A stretch of 64,000 bases of DNA, from the NCBI GenBank assembly GCA_029844215.1, contig CM056732.1, positions 17,076,001 to 17,140,000 on the forward strand, in the 5' to 3' direction. The notes under the pieces are model-generated. The model was not told the DNA's origin. It ran no database searches and was given only the letters and a program-made list of their open reading frames with translations. Made by a program: the position numbers and the translations under genes. This document shows, one piece after another, positions 1 to 8,740 of the stretch. Numbering within the stretch: the stretch's first letter is position 1; each line of letters opens with the position of its first letter. The stretch is from Przewalskia tangutica (taxonomy: Eukaryota > Streptophyta > Magnoliopsida > Solanales > Solanaceae).

Positions 1-1727
1 TTTCCTTATGAATAAAATCCACATAGACCGAATAGTATTAACATCGGATAGATGGGATACCAACTCCCACGTCTTATTATCAATAAGAGCATTATATTCC
101 TCGGTCATGGAAATTTTCCAATTAGGATCATTTAAGTCAGACACAGTATTACAGGGTAATGGGGATTTAAGAACATTAGAATTCAAATTAAAATGTCTTT
201 TAGGCTTAAAAATACCCCGTTGACTACGAGTGACTGGACCATAACTCTGGGCTGGATTGGGGAATTTTGAGAAATTTCGGGAATGACCGTCGAAGGCGCC
301 GCGGCGCAGGGATCAAGAGGTGCAGCGCCAAATGAGCTGCAGAGCTCTCTATAGTTTTGGCGTCGTGGCACTGACGGCATTTTTTTGTGAAAAATCCGAA
401 AGATGATGTTGAACATATGGGGAGATATTATCATCCAAAAAATCATATGAACTAGGCACGGGTATTTCTACTTTAGAAAAAGTAAATTGGGATTCATCAA
501 AGAGAACATGACGACTAATGATGATTCGTTTAGAGGAAAATTCAAAGCATTTATAACCACAGTGATTTGACGAAAAACCCAAAAACACACAAGGATAGAA
601 CGTGCCTAAAGTTTGTTGATTGTAATGGCTGAAAACAGTGGATAACATAAACATTTCAAGACCCTAAGATGAGAATACGACGGAGTCTTATTGTATAACA
701 CTTTGAGAGGGGATGAATATGTCAAACCTTTAGAGGGAAGAATATTAAGTAGACCGATAGCCATTTGTAGGGCATGATGCCAAAACAATTGAGGAACAGA
801 AGAATGAACCAATAAAGTGCGGACAATGTTATTAATGGTACAAATTTTTCGCTCAGCTTTCCCATTTTGTGAAGACGTAGGAGGACAAGAAAAATAAAAA
901 ATTATCTCATTTTGAGCACAAAACTCCCTAAATTCCCCATTGTCGTATTCTTTTCTCATTATCACATTGAATGTTTTTTGTTTTCCGTTGAAATTGTGTT
1001 CTTATGAAAGCTCTAAATTTTATAAAAATGGAAAAAACTTGAGATTTTTTCGTAATTGAAAACGTCCACAAATATTTAGAAAAGTCATCGAAGAATAAAA
1101 CATAATAACGGTGACCCATAGAACTGAGAACCGGAGATGTCCATAAATCACAATGAATAATGTCAAATGACATTGAACTATTAGAATTCGAAGCTACAAA
1201 TGGTAACTTAATAATTTTTCCCAAAGCACAGGATTGACAAAGTGGAGTACTACGCGTACCCTTACAAGAAATAAACTTATGTCTATCTAAAGAAGATAAA
1301 ATAGACGACCCCGGATGACCTAGACGAGCATGCCACAAGGAGGGAGCAAGAGCTGCAAAAGTGGATGACATAGCTTGACGCGAGATGCTGAGACTCGGTG
1401 TGATTGGATAAAGATCTCCCTACTGTCACACCTCATGAGATGACACCTCATCTTGAAATCCTTCACAGAAAAACCAAATGGATCAAAATTAATAGAAACT
1501 CAATGAGGAGGGGACAAATTTTTATTACCATAACCCTTAATTATAATAGAATTGTCATTACCAACAGTTATACCACGATTAGTGCTCAAATTGGAATAAG
1601 ACGAGAGAGTACCTTGGTCGTATATCATATGGGTAGTGGCGTCGGTGTCCATGTACCAATTTGGATCCGGTTGAGTCAAGCCAAGTGTGTGCATCACTGC
1701 TTCAATGTCGGTCTTAGTGGGGCCCAC
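1..1727 (-). pseudogene. copia C1 pol: protease, integrase, start of RT
   Basis: The protease region at about 1640-1727 reads WYMDTDATTHM, where related elements have DTG or DSG, so the active-site Gly is replaced by Asp. GAG-pre-integrase (WHARLGHPG, paired Cys in CQSCALGK) lies near 1250-1340 and the integrase core (FDIIHCDLWTSP, FFDDFSKYLW) near 1060-1180. The second catalytic zone (QNGKAERK) lies near 850-890 and an SRHVLFDESQF segment near 490-530. RT begins near 1-110. At least three frameshifts separate these blocks. The linker at 285-375 carries the GC-rich cassette described under findings. Confidence 0.85.
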
Positions 1728-2130
1728 TGTGTGGTGGGCCTGATGAAGCGCGTCCAGTATCTTGGATCGTTGATGTTGCTATCGTTGGTGCGAACCACAG
1801 GTCTGACTTGGGAAGAAGCTAGGCCGATACACTTGTCTTGGTGATCTCGAGGTGTCGCGGCTGTAATCACGGGGCCTCGGCGTGTGTGTGCTGAGACCAG
1901 CGCCCGGTGTCGGGGACCCTGTGGGCTCCAGAACTGCTGCTGCTGCTGACGGTTTCCCCCGTTGTTGCCGCCACGATTCCTGCCATTATTCTTCCGATTT
2001 TGACCCTACTTACCACCCCCGTTGTTGTGATTTTGGGTCATGTTGGCTGGATTGGAAGGAGAAAATTGGAAGCAGTCATCATGACGACAAGACTGGACCC
2101 AATCGCCACTTTCTTATCCAATCCGGCTTC

Positions 2131-2761
2131 TTACAAAGTAAGCATAGAACGAGCTTGATAATATCCTGGTAGGGGGTTACTCTGACGAATAACCGAAGTA
2201 ACACCGCTATAGGCCTCTGACAGTCCTGCAACCATCTGAAGAACTAGACGACTATTAGAAACAGGAGAACCCATGTTGTTGAGTTGGTCTGCCAAGTCTT
2301 TGTGGTGTTTGCAATAAGAAGAAACGTTTTGAAAATTCGTCATAGCCACCTGTGAGAATTCCTGCTCAAGGATAACAATTCGAAAATGAATGTTATCTTG
2401 AAATATGTCTCAATCGATCCCACACCGCCATAGCTGTGGAGTTGGGTTCCATAATCGTCTCTAAAAGATTCAAGGGGATAGTGGCATAAATCCACTGAAG
2501 AAACCTTGGCATCAAGCATGACCCATAATTCTTGATCTGCTTCTTTAGTGGGCACAACCGTCGTAGAAATAGACGCCTTGTCACCCTCCTTTGGAGGAGT
2601 TGGAGGAATGATGTGGTGGAGGACTTTATGTGTCAATGCATGAATCTTAAATAATTCCGCCACGTCTCATATTGGACGTTTTCTAGGTCAAGAACGATAA
2701 GGATGACACTCTTGATGTTAGAAACTCTGAGGGCAGGATGAAAATTATTCTTATCAGCCAT
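2131..2761 (-). pseudogene. copia C1 gag, frameshifted
   Basis: The gag start is a minus-strand ATG at 2761 (MADKNNFHPAL...), which parallels the MADQQKIHLAL start of gag in element C3. The reading then passes through several frames. A later piece reads SVIRQSNPLPGYYQAR, matching FIQQSNPLPPFYDAR in C3. A basic Asn/Arg-rich stretch follows toward 1900, where a zinc knuckle would be expected; I cannot see an intact CX2CX4HX4C there. This is a retrotransposon capsid relic and makes no full-length product. Confidence 0.75.
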
Positions 2762-2930
2762 AGGGAATAGAACAACAAGATTCGGATAAGGGAATTAGTG
2801 AGGGAGGATTTTGGCAGAGAAGATACTCGGTTTTTGTTAAAAAAGAACAAAAAATCGAGAATTTTGGACAAAATTCGAGAGGTTTAGAGAGGAAATTTGA
2901 GGAGCGGAATCAAGGTAAAGAGAACCTAGA

Positions 2931-2942
2931 CTCTTGATACCA
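2931..2942 (-). other. Primer-binding site of C1 (initiator Met tRNA type)
   Basis: Minus strand reads TGGTATCAAGAG immediately after the LTR, with one inserted A relative to the usual TGGTATCAGAGC complement of the initiator-Met tRNA 3' end. Its place next to the LTR end fixes the LTR boundary. Confidence 0.75.
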
Positions 2943-3081
2943 TGAAAGAAATAATCCCTTGATCATTCTTATTAATGAAAGACATATATATACAAGTTAC
3001 ATTAGGAATATCCTCTTCCTATTCTACATATAAATCTCTATTCTATTTGAAGACTAACTTTACAATTATGATAATATTACA
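2943..3081 (-). repeat. 5' LTR of copia C1
   Basis: On the minus strand it starts TGTAATATTATC and ends CTTTCA, directly before the primer site. It matches the opposite-strand LTR at 3950-4089 along its whole length, including the shared block GTTAGTCTTCAAATAGWA and the GTAACTTGTATATATA promoter-like segment. Both copies are about 140 bp. Confidence 0.82.
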
Positions 3082-3949
3082 CTCCTAATTAAGGTACAAA
3101 CAGAAGTCTAATATTCACCAAATATACAAGGGAAAGGGAAGGGCCCCACACTGTTGTGTACAAACAGAAGTCTAATATTCTTACCCCCCCCCCCCCGCCC
3201 CTACCCTCACCCCATTGCCCTACTTCATCCTCGAATTTCTATTTCATGTTTTTTGTTATTTTTATAAAAAAAATTAAAAATGTGATATTTTTTCTTACGT
3301 CGCCCTACCCCATTCTCAAATTTTTATTTTATATGGGATTAAAATGATTTTTGTGAAAAGAAAATGGTAAATGGATCTAAAAAAAAATCATTTAATGGGC
3401 AAAAAGTGCTTCTCAAGAAGCATTTTGGAGATCTCTTCCATGTAGAAACATTTTTTGACTTTTTAAAAAAGTGTTTCTACTTCTTGATAAGTATGTGTTT
3501 GGCCCAAATAGTGTTTCTCAACTTGAGAAACACTTGTAAAAGCTTGACCAAACACATACTAGACATTTTTTTACTTCCCTCTCAATTACTTATTTTTTAT
3601 ATTTTGTATAATAATCTGGTCAAAGTTACCATTGTTATACACTAGTGCAGAAAAAATAGTATGTACTCTATATTGACAAATTATGCAGATTACCACGTGT
3701 TTTTTTCTTTTTTATTTTACAAATTTAAAATGTACTTAAAATTGTGTAACATTAATATGAGTTTAAACAATTAGTGTAAAAGTATTCGATTAAATATACA
3801 TATAATATACGCGATATACATATATATTTAAGGATTTGGTCCAGCTCATAATTGCCATCCGTCTCGACTGCACGGCCCCACTGGATTGCACATGTGGGGT
3901 CCACAATTGTGTATAATTATGTAATGTAATATTGTAATATAATTAGTCT
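3082..3949. other. Spacer between two copia LTRs; no gene seen
   Basis: It contains a perfect 23 bp direct repeat (3094-3116 and 3158-3180), a run of about 14 C starting near 3184, AT-rich sequence and one foldback at 3490-3560. Open frames here are short and resemble no family I recognise. Confidence 0.6.
3490..3560. repeat. Small foldback (MITE-like) with GTTTGGCC-type ends
   Basis: The arms AGTATGTGTTTGG and CCAAACACATACT are inverted copies at the two ends. The centre (3510-3534) is a near-perfect 25 bp palindrome around TTTCTCAACTTGAGAAA. GTTTGGCC ends are common in plant MITEs, and a larger element with such ends lies at 61830-62357. Superfamily unresolved; no convincing target duplication. 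Confidence 0.5.
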
Positions 3950-4412
3950 TGTACTATTACCATAATTGTATAGTTAGTCTTCAAATAGTACAGAGTTTTG
4001 GATGTAGAATAGGAAAAGGATTTTCCTATATGTAACTTGTATATATACCCCTTTCATTAATTAGAATAATCAAGGAATTAATTCTTTCATGGTATCAGAA
4101 GTCTAGGTTATTTTTTCCTTGCTTCCGCTAATCTCTCTTTCTCGAATTCGGTGAAACCCTCCCAACCCCACCCCACCCTCTGGGTTTGGGACAAACCCGA
4201 GACCCTCACCCACAAAAGTCTGCTCCATGCTTACGTTGGAAGAATCCGGTTTGGCTAAAAAGGCGGCTACTGGTACTAGCCATGTAGTCATGATAACGTC
4301 CTCCACAAATTCTCCAGGCTTGGTTGATAATTCGGATCAAAACCGTGTTCACGATGGCGGCAAAAATAATCGTAAAAACAACGAAAAAAATCAAACTTTG
4401 CAAACTCTTTGA
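3950..4412 (+). mobile_element. Copia C5: LTR, primer site and truncated gag, internally deleted
   Basis: The 140 bp LTR (3950-4089, TGTACTATTACC...CTTTCA) is followed by the primer site TGGTATCAGAAG at 4090. Leader sequence then jumps straight to the 3' part of gag: 4220-4310 matches the reverse complement of 2050-2150 in C1. About 600 bp of gag is missing, and sequence after about 4412 is unrelated. C1 and C5 lie head to head, the 5' LTR of each about 870 bp from the other. Confidence 0.75.
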
Positions 4413-4473
4413 TATTCGGGCAAAAATATGTGAGTAATAATGTGTAAACGAGAAAATAACAACATCAACTATT

Positions 4474-5355
4474 TGTTAGAAATGTGGAAATGATCAAATA
4501 TGAGAACTTGCTGAGTCGACCAAATTCTTGATTTATCCTTAAAATAATATTGTCTCATATATCCTTTCAACGGTTGTAATAACAACTTATTTCCCAAGAT
4601 AAAACATCAATCAAACAAATGAGCAAAGGGAACTCAAATGTTTGCGTTGAAGAAAGATCTTTGAGTATTTGTGATTGCAAAGAAGAAGACAATTTCAGAG
4701 AATTGTTGAGTGTAAGATGGCAAGTGTGTTTTGCAAATAAGTCAAAGACATCATTTTATAGTGTTGAGAAGAAGGTCCTCCAATTAGCCAATTTATGACT
4801 TTGAATGACCAAGTAATGACCATTTGTATGGAATCACAATTCAGCCAAGTAATGGCTGAATTCAAAAGAAAAATAATGAAGAATTAATCCTCCAAAGTCA
4901 GCTCAAACGTCAATTTTTATTCTTCTCCAACGGACTGAAAACGGTCACAACGCCGCGGCCCTGCAGGTAGGCGCCGTGACACCAAAACTTCAGAGGCGCA
5001 ACGCCACAGCCCTGCAGAGTGGCGCCGCGGCGCCGAAACTTCAAGGACTTGGCGTCGCAGCCCTGCATGAAGGCGCTGCGGCCCGATAATTCATAACTCG
5101 TTTCATCTTTTAACATATTATACACTTTTTCCTTCATTTATCAACGTGAAACCTACGTCATTTGGCCAATAACCGTCTATTACCTTATGTCTCAAAACAA
5201 TTCGTATACGTATCAATATCTCTTTCATTAAGGAAATTACGATCCTTGGCACTTTATGTGCGTGTGTGGAAACCATGTTTACGACGTGCGGGGTCCCAAT
5301 TATTCGAGTCATAATTTAATAGGAATTTATTTCACATTTAGTAAAATTTCCAACA
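4474..5355 (-). repeat. Solitary LTR-like unit, unassigned family
   Basis: The unit begins TGTTAGAAAT and ends ATTTCCAACA, so the ends are inverted copies and give the TG...CA form of an LTR. Orientation is inferred from the fragment at 39295-39640, where the same end (TGTTGGAAATTT on the minus strand) directly follows a purine tract. There is no clear 5 bp target duplication (CTATT versus ATATA). The interior carries GC-rich repeats at 4937-5090. No protein domain is present. Confidence 0.6.
4937..5090. repeat. Three tandem GC-rich units of about 50 bp
   Basis: Each unit has a CGCCGCGGCCCTGCA-like half, a GGCGCCGCGGCGCC-like half and then AAACTTC. The third copy is the most degenerate. The block is strongly GC-rich inside an AT-rich LTR. 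The same two-part motif occurs in the polyprotein linkers of copia C1 (285-375) and C4 (18555-18660). Confidence 0.7.
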
Positions 5356-5944
5356 ATATATATATATAGTAATTGATGTCTCACATTCTAGTATTTTTAA
5401 TCGTATTTATCATTTTGTTCATTTTTTAACTGAATAATTATTTGATTTATATTTTATGTCAAGTTTAAGAAAATAAAGAACACTTTAGAATTGTTGCTTG
5501 TCGTGAGGATCAAACCAAAACTATTGAAATTATTACTCTCTTATCTTCTCCAATAAATTTCACTGCAGTTCACCTTTCTCTCAATCTCCACAACCGATCG
5601 ATGAACAATTCTAAGAAGATTTTCTACTATATATAGAGAGGCTACTGAAAAGAATCAATGTCCAGAATCAAAAAGTAAAAATAACAAGAAAGCTCTTAGA
5701 ATTTCATCTAAGAAGTTTGGATCACCAGTATTGTCTGAGTGTGTCGACAACATTATGTCAAACATTACAATTATTATTTAGATTCAATATTAATTTTTTT
5801 ATGGAGCTATTGTAATGATACTTAATTAGACAACATTTTGTATCACTATATTCTTTCCATTTTTTAAAATAAACATTTTGTATCACTATATTGTTATTAT
5901 AAATGGATGATGTAATAGGACAACATTCAAATAGATCTATCCAA
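5356..5944. other. AT-rich spacer, no gene seen
   Basis: The block ACATTTTGTATCACTATATT occurs twice, at about 5833 and 5874. No protein family, RNA gene or transposon end could be supported. Confidence 0.5.
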
Positions 5945-6700
5945 AACTCAGGGCACCACGTCATGCTGGGTCAAGGCCAAGTGGCTTTTTTTCTGCTTGC
6001 CCGACCGTGGTCGAACCATAACCCTATTTTATTTTTAATTTCCGACTATGACCCTGACCCTTCGGGGACTCTACGGGTCACAAGTTGGCCCTGACCAGCT
6101 CTACAAAATAAAACAAAACGGTAAGAAAGCAATACAATTTTACTCAATCCATTATCCGATATAATTTGTCACTAATTAAAAATTACAACAAATAGAAGAA
6201 TTAAATCATTAATATAAATGCAAACTTCTGTACCAAATAAGTATTAATACTGTTTATAATTTATTGTTTTTACATGGAGCACAAATATACAAAATTGACT
6301 TCTGAAGGCTGTCGCCAAAGAGGAGAGGAGGCTCGAGCAGGAGGAAGGTTGACATAAGTGGAGAGGAACGGGCGGCGTATTGAAGTGGAGAGAAAGGGCT
6401 GCAGATTGAAGTAAAGAGGATGCTGAAGGGTTAACCCTTGACTTATATAGTAAAGGGTTAAGGCACGCTAGTCAGGGTTGGGTCGGTGATCGAACTGAAT
6501 CAGATGGCTAAAACATTCTGATCCTAACCCGACCTTATATATGAACAAGTTCCTACTTTTTCAGGTCAAATGACTCACGAATCAATATAAGCTAGACTGG
6601 TTTTCTAGATCGGGTCGGGTCAGGCGTGTCCCCCGCCGATGAACAGGTTTACATTCGAATAAGATGATCCCTATATTGTCCGCTTTACATCTCTAGTTTA
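5945..6700. mobile_element. Possible hAT-type non-autonomous debris
   Basis: GC-rich strings of GGGTC/GACCC and CCCGAC type at 5960-6100 and 6470-6640 flank an AT-rich centre. Such subterminal GGGTCGGGTC strings are typical of plant hAT derivatives. On the minus strand, TAGAGCTGGTCAGGGCC begins at about 6103 and TAGAGATGTAAAGCGG at about 6694; both look like hAT ends. I could not pair them as one inverted set or find an 8 bp target duplication. Confidence 0.3.
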
Positions 6701-7218
6701 TATTTTTGTTCTATGTTACTCAACGAAGTTTTGAGATTCATCATTTCTGTATCGTACTTATTCCTCAAAACAACTCAATAAATATTCAATATGCAAAAAA
6801 AATTATTATTGAGTTGTTTTGATTGAGTTGATACGTTCTAAAAGTTGTTTAAATTTCTTCATTCCTATTTCTTTTGATAAGTTCAAAATACTATTTTTCT
6901 AAGAGTTTTGACACTATTTTAAAACTCACTTAATAATATTATTAAATAAATTATTTTGTTAATACACTTTATCTATGCATATAAGAATATAAAAAAGAAT
7001 TTGCCTTATTGATGGTAAATTGCAAGGTCATCTATCCAAATCATGACAACTACACTGGAAATGTTCATTTTGGACATGTTCGGGCTATAGCAGCTTCTCA
7101 TTGGTTGCATTCCGATCAATTTAAGTCACAAATGTTTATTTGACTTAACAATGTTATTAAATATAGATTTTTATTAATTAATCTGTGTACATGACATTTA
7201 ATAAGGCCATTCAGACAT
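6701..7218. other. AT-rich spacer, no gene seen
   Basis: Contains a short palindromic segment around 6778-6830 (TTGAGTTGTTTTG and CAAAACAACTCAA type arms). Nothing coding or RNA-like can be supported. Confidence 0.4.
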
Positions 7219-7660
7219 GTAGCGCTGATATTTAACTCCAATCTTAGTGAAATATGCAAGATAGAAGGTGATGGACTGCACACAATTTATGAGTTTTCCT
7301 TTACACTCACCGTCACTAAGGCAAGGTGAGCATATACAAACTGATAAAACTCAAATTCAACAACCTATAAAATTAACTAAAACCACAATGAAAAATCAAA
7401 CAGATCATATGAAATTGTAGATTCAACAAACAGGTGTATTGTCAACGTAATTTTGCATAGTAGATTAGCATTTAGTGCCATGATTTAACTCCAACTCATT
7501 GGATATTCAAGAGAAGAAGCTGATAAACAGCACTAACTTTACGAGTTTTTCAGACCCTAACCCCCACTAATATGTTCAAGAGCAAGAGTATAGTTAAAAC
7601 TCAAAATCACATACTAAGCAAAATAATTACAACTAACCAAAGGATGAAAAATACTTAAAG
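7219..7660. repeat. Diverged direct repeat of about 245 bp
   Basis: Two blocks share the order GATTTAACTCCAA, a GAAG..TGAT segment, TTTACGAGTTTT-like sequence, a C-rich patch (CACCGTCACTAA versus CCCCCACTAA) and AAAACTCAAA. The starts are about 245 bp apart (7226 and 7470). The copies are old. Their source is unknown. Confidence 0.35.
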
Positions 7661-7777
7661 CCTCAGTAAAATCCGTTGTGATCATGTATGATGTAGTGTA
7701 ACCAAGGAGGTTCCCCCTGCAAAAGCAGGGACCTTAGCTTCACTACACCTCACCGTTGGATTGGATCATCATTGGCT
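7659..7777 (-). ncRNA. Candidate box C/D snoRNA
   Basis: On the minus strand the order is AGCC, spacer A, AUGAUGA (box C, 7772-7766), about 99 nt, CUGA (box D, 7666-7663), GGCU. The flanking AGCC and GGCU pair as the terminal stem required for a kink-turn. The interior holds an imperfect hairpin (7692-7747, loop at 7721-7724). The guide adjacent to box D would be about ATCACAACGGATTTTA. I could not match that to rRNA from memory. Short boxes occur by chance, so this stays tentative; support comes from the ribosome-biogenesis-type promoter 800 bp upstream on the same strand. Confidence 0.3.
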
Positions 7778-8238
7778 ATTAAAATAATAGGATTCTCAAG
7801 TAACATATTATGTACCGAGAGATAACTTATGCGGACAACAACAATATTACCAGTGTAATATCACAAATGAAATTAAGGAGGATAGAATGTACACAAAACC
7901 GTATATATAGGGAGGTTGTTTTCGATAGAAACTCAATTCAGAGATAATTTATGAATCTCAGAGAAATTTAATAATTTCATGATGCTTGTAGGCTAACTAC
8001 AATATCAAATACTATCCAGCAATTTCAGATCTCGTCATAGATTTAATTATAAATTTAAAAAATTACTACTAAATAAAATTAAGAGGCTCAGTAAAATAAA
8101 CAGATCTATCAGAAGCAGAACTGGCATTAAAGCTGACTGCCAAAAACACAACAACAAAAATAAGAGAAAAGGAGTAAACATTAATTTTTACAAAATAAAT
8201 AAATCTGGCTCATATAAAGAAATTCAACCAATTTTTTG

Positions 8239-8355
8239 TTATGCTTCATTGATTGCTCTCAGAAGCGCGGATAAATCCATTTTAATCATGGCCAAAAAAC
8301 TAGGAAAACAACTCAAAAGGGAAATATAGCCGTTGTTTTGACACAAATTAGCCAT
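8239..8355 (-). CDS. Small open frame, 38 aa, overlapping the previous one
   Basis: The start context is CCATGGCT, favourable for plants. The peptide runs MANLCQNNGYISLL...LLRAINEA. It overlaps the previous frame by 8 nt in another frame. No family is recognised. Coding status would need conservation or transcript data. Confidence 0.2.
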   Translation of the reverse strand: MANLCQNNGYISLLSCFPSFLAMIKMDLSALLRAINEA

Positions 8356-8500
8356 GGATGAGAAAGGTACAAAGGGCTAAACTGCAACACAAGCGGCGGT
8401 TAAATTTAGCACGAGCTTTGGGGCTTCTAACTTCACTATATAAACTCAGATGAGCCCGGGAGGCTGAGGTGCAATTACAAATAAATAGAAAGAACTCCAT
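8348..8500 (-). CDS. Small open frame, 50 aa, downstream of the telo-box promoter
   Basis: The first ATG after the TATA box is at 8500, about 60 bp downstream of it. The predicted peptide begins MEFFLFICNCTSASRAH, has a basic middle (KARAKFNRR) and ends FLIHG. I recognise no family. Its stop codon lies inside the start of the next small frame (ATGGCTAA). It may be a leader ORF of a non-coding or spliced transcript. Confidence 0.2.
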   Translation of the reverse strand: MEFFLFICNCTSASRAHLSLYSEVRSPKARAKFNRRLCCSLALCTFLIHG

Positions 8501-8560
8501 TGAAACTAAGAGGGGCTAGTTTATCTATTGAGTATGATGAGACTTGAGAGTATTGTTGAG

Positions 8561-8629
8561 TTTTTATAGTAGACGTAGCGCATCCAAAACCCTAATTGTG
8601 GTCTTGTGGATCAGAGAGGTGAAGGCCCA
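8561..8629 (-). promoter_or_regulatory. Site II + telo-box + TATA promoter cluster
   Basis: Reading on the minus strand there is TGGGCC (site II, 8629-8624), then the telo-box complement TTAGGGTTT (8595-8587), then TATAAAAA (8568-8561). Site II with a telo-box just upstream of the start is characteristic of plant genes for ribosomal proteins, proliferation functions and snoRNAs. Spacing is compact and in the usual order. This is inference from motifs; the gene served is uncertain, and small open frames follow at 8500 and 8355. Confidence 0.45.
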
Positions 8630-8740
8630 TACACGTTATGGATCACATTGTTTTTTTTTTTTTATATAATCAAGGTTTTGGTCATTACTTCACTTGGTAT
8701 TATCAGGACGTCGCCGGTGTGGCGGTCGCCCTTAACAACA

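Larger units (their letters stand above)
1..3081 (-). mobile_element. Ty1/copia retrotransposon C1, 5' part (cut by window edge)
   Basis: Reading leftward on the minus strand the order is LTR, Met-tRNA primer site, gag, protease, GAG-pre-integrase, integrase core, linker and start of reverse transcriptase, which is the Ty1/copia order. The rest of RT, RNase H and the 3' LTR lie beyond base 1. The 139 bp LTR and Met primer resemble the short-LTR Ale/Retrofit type, but that lineage call is inference. Frameshifts and stops interrupt every domain, so the element is defective. C2, C3, C4 and C5 in this window are relatives. Confidence 0.9.

Noticed and set aside
5945..6700. A single complete hAT element with paired ends
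   Set aside because: GGGTC-rich strings and two TAGAG-type ends exist, but they do not form one inverted pair and no 8 bp duplication was found. Kept only as low-confidence debris.
7692..7747. Imperfect hairpin considered as a plant microRNA precursor
   Set aside because: The 4 nt loop with bulged arms is short for a plant pre-miRNA, and no target is evident. The surrounding box C/D arrangement explains it at least as well.
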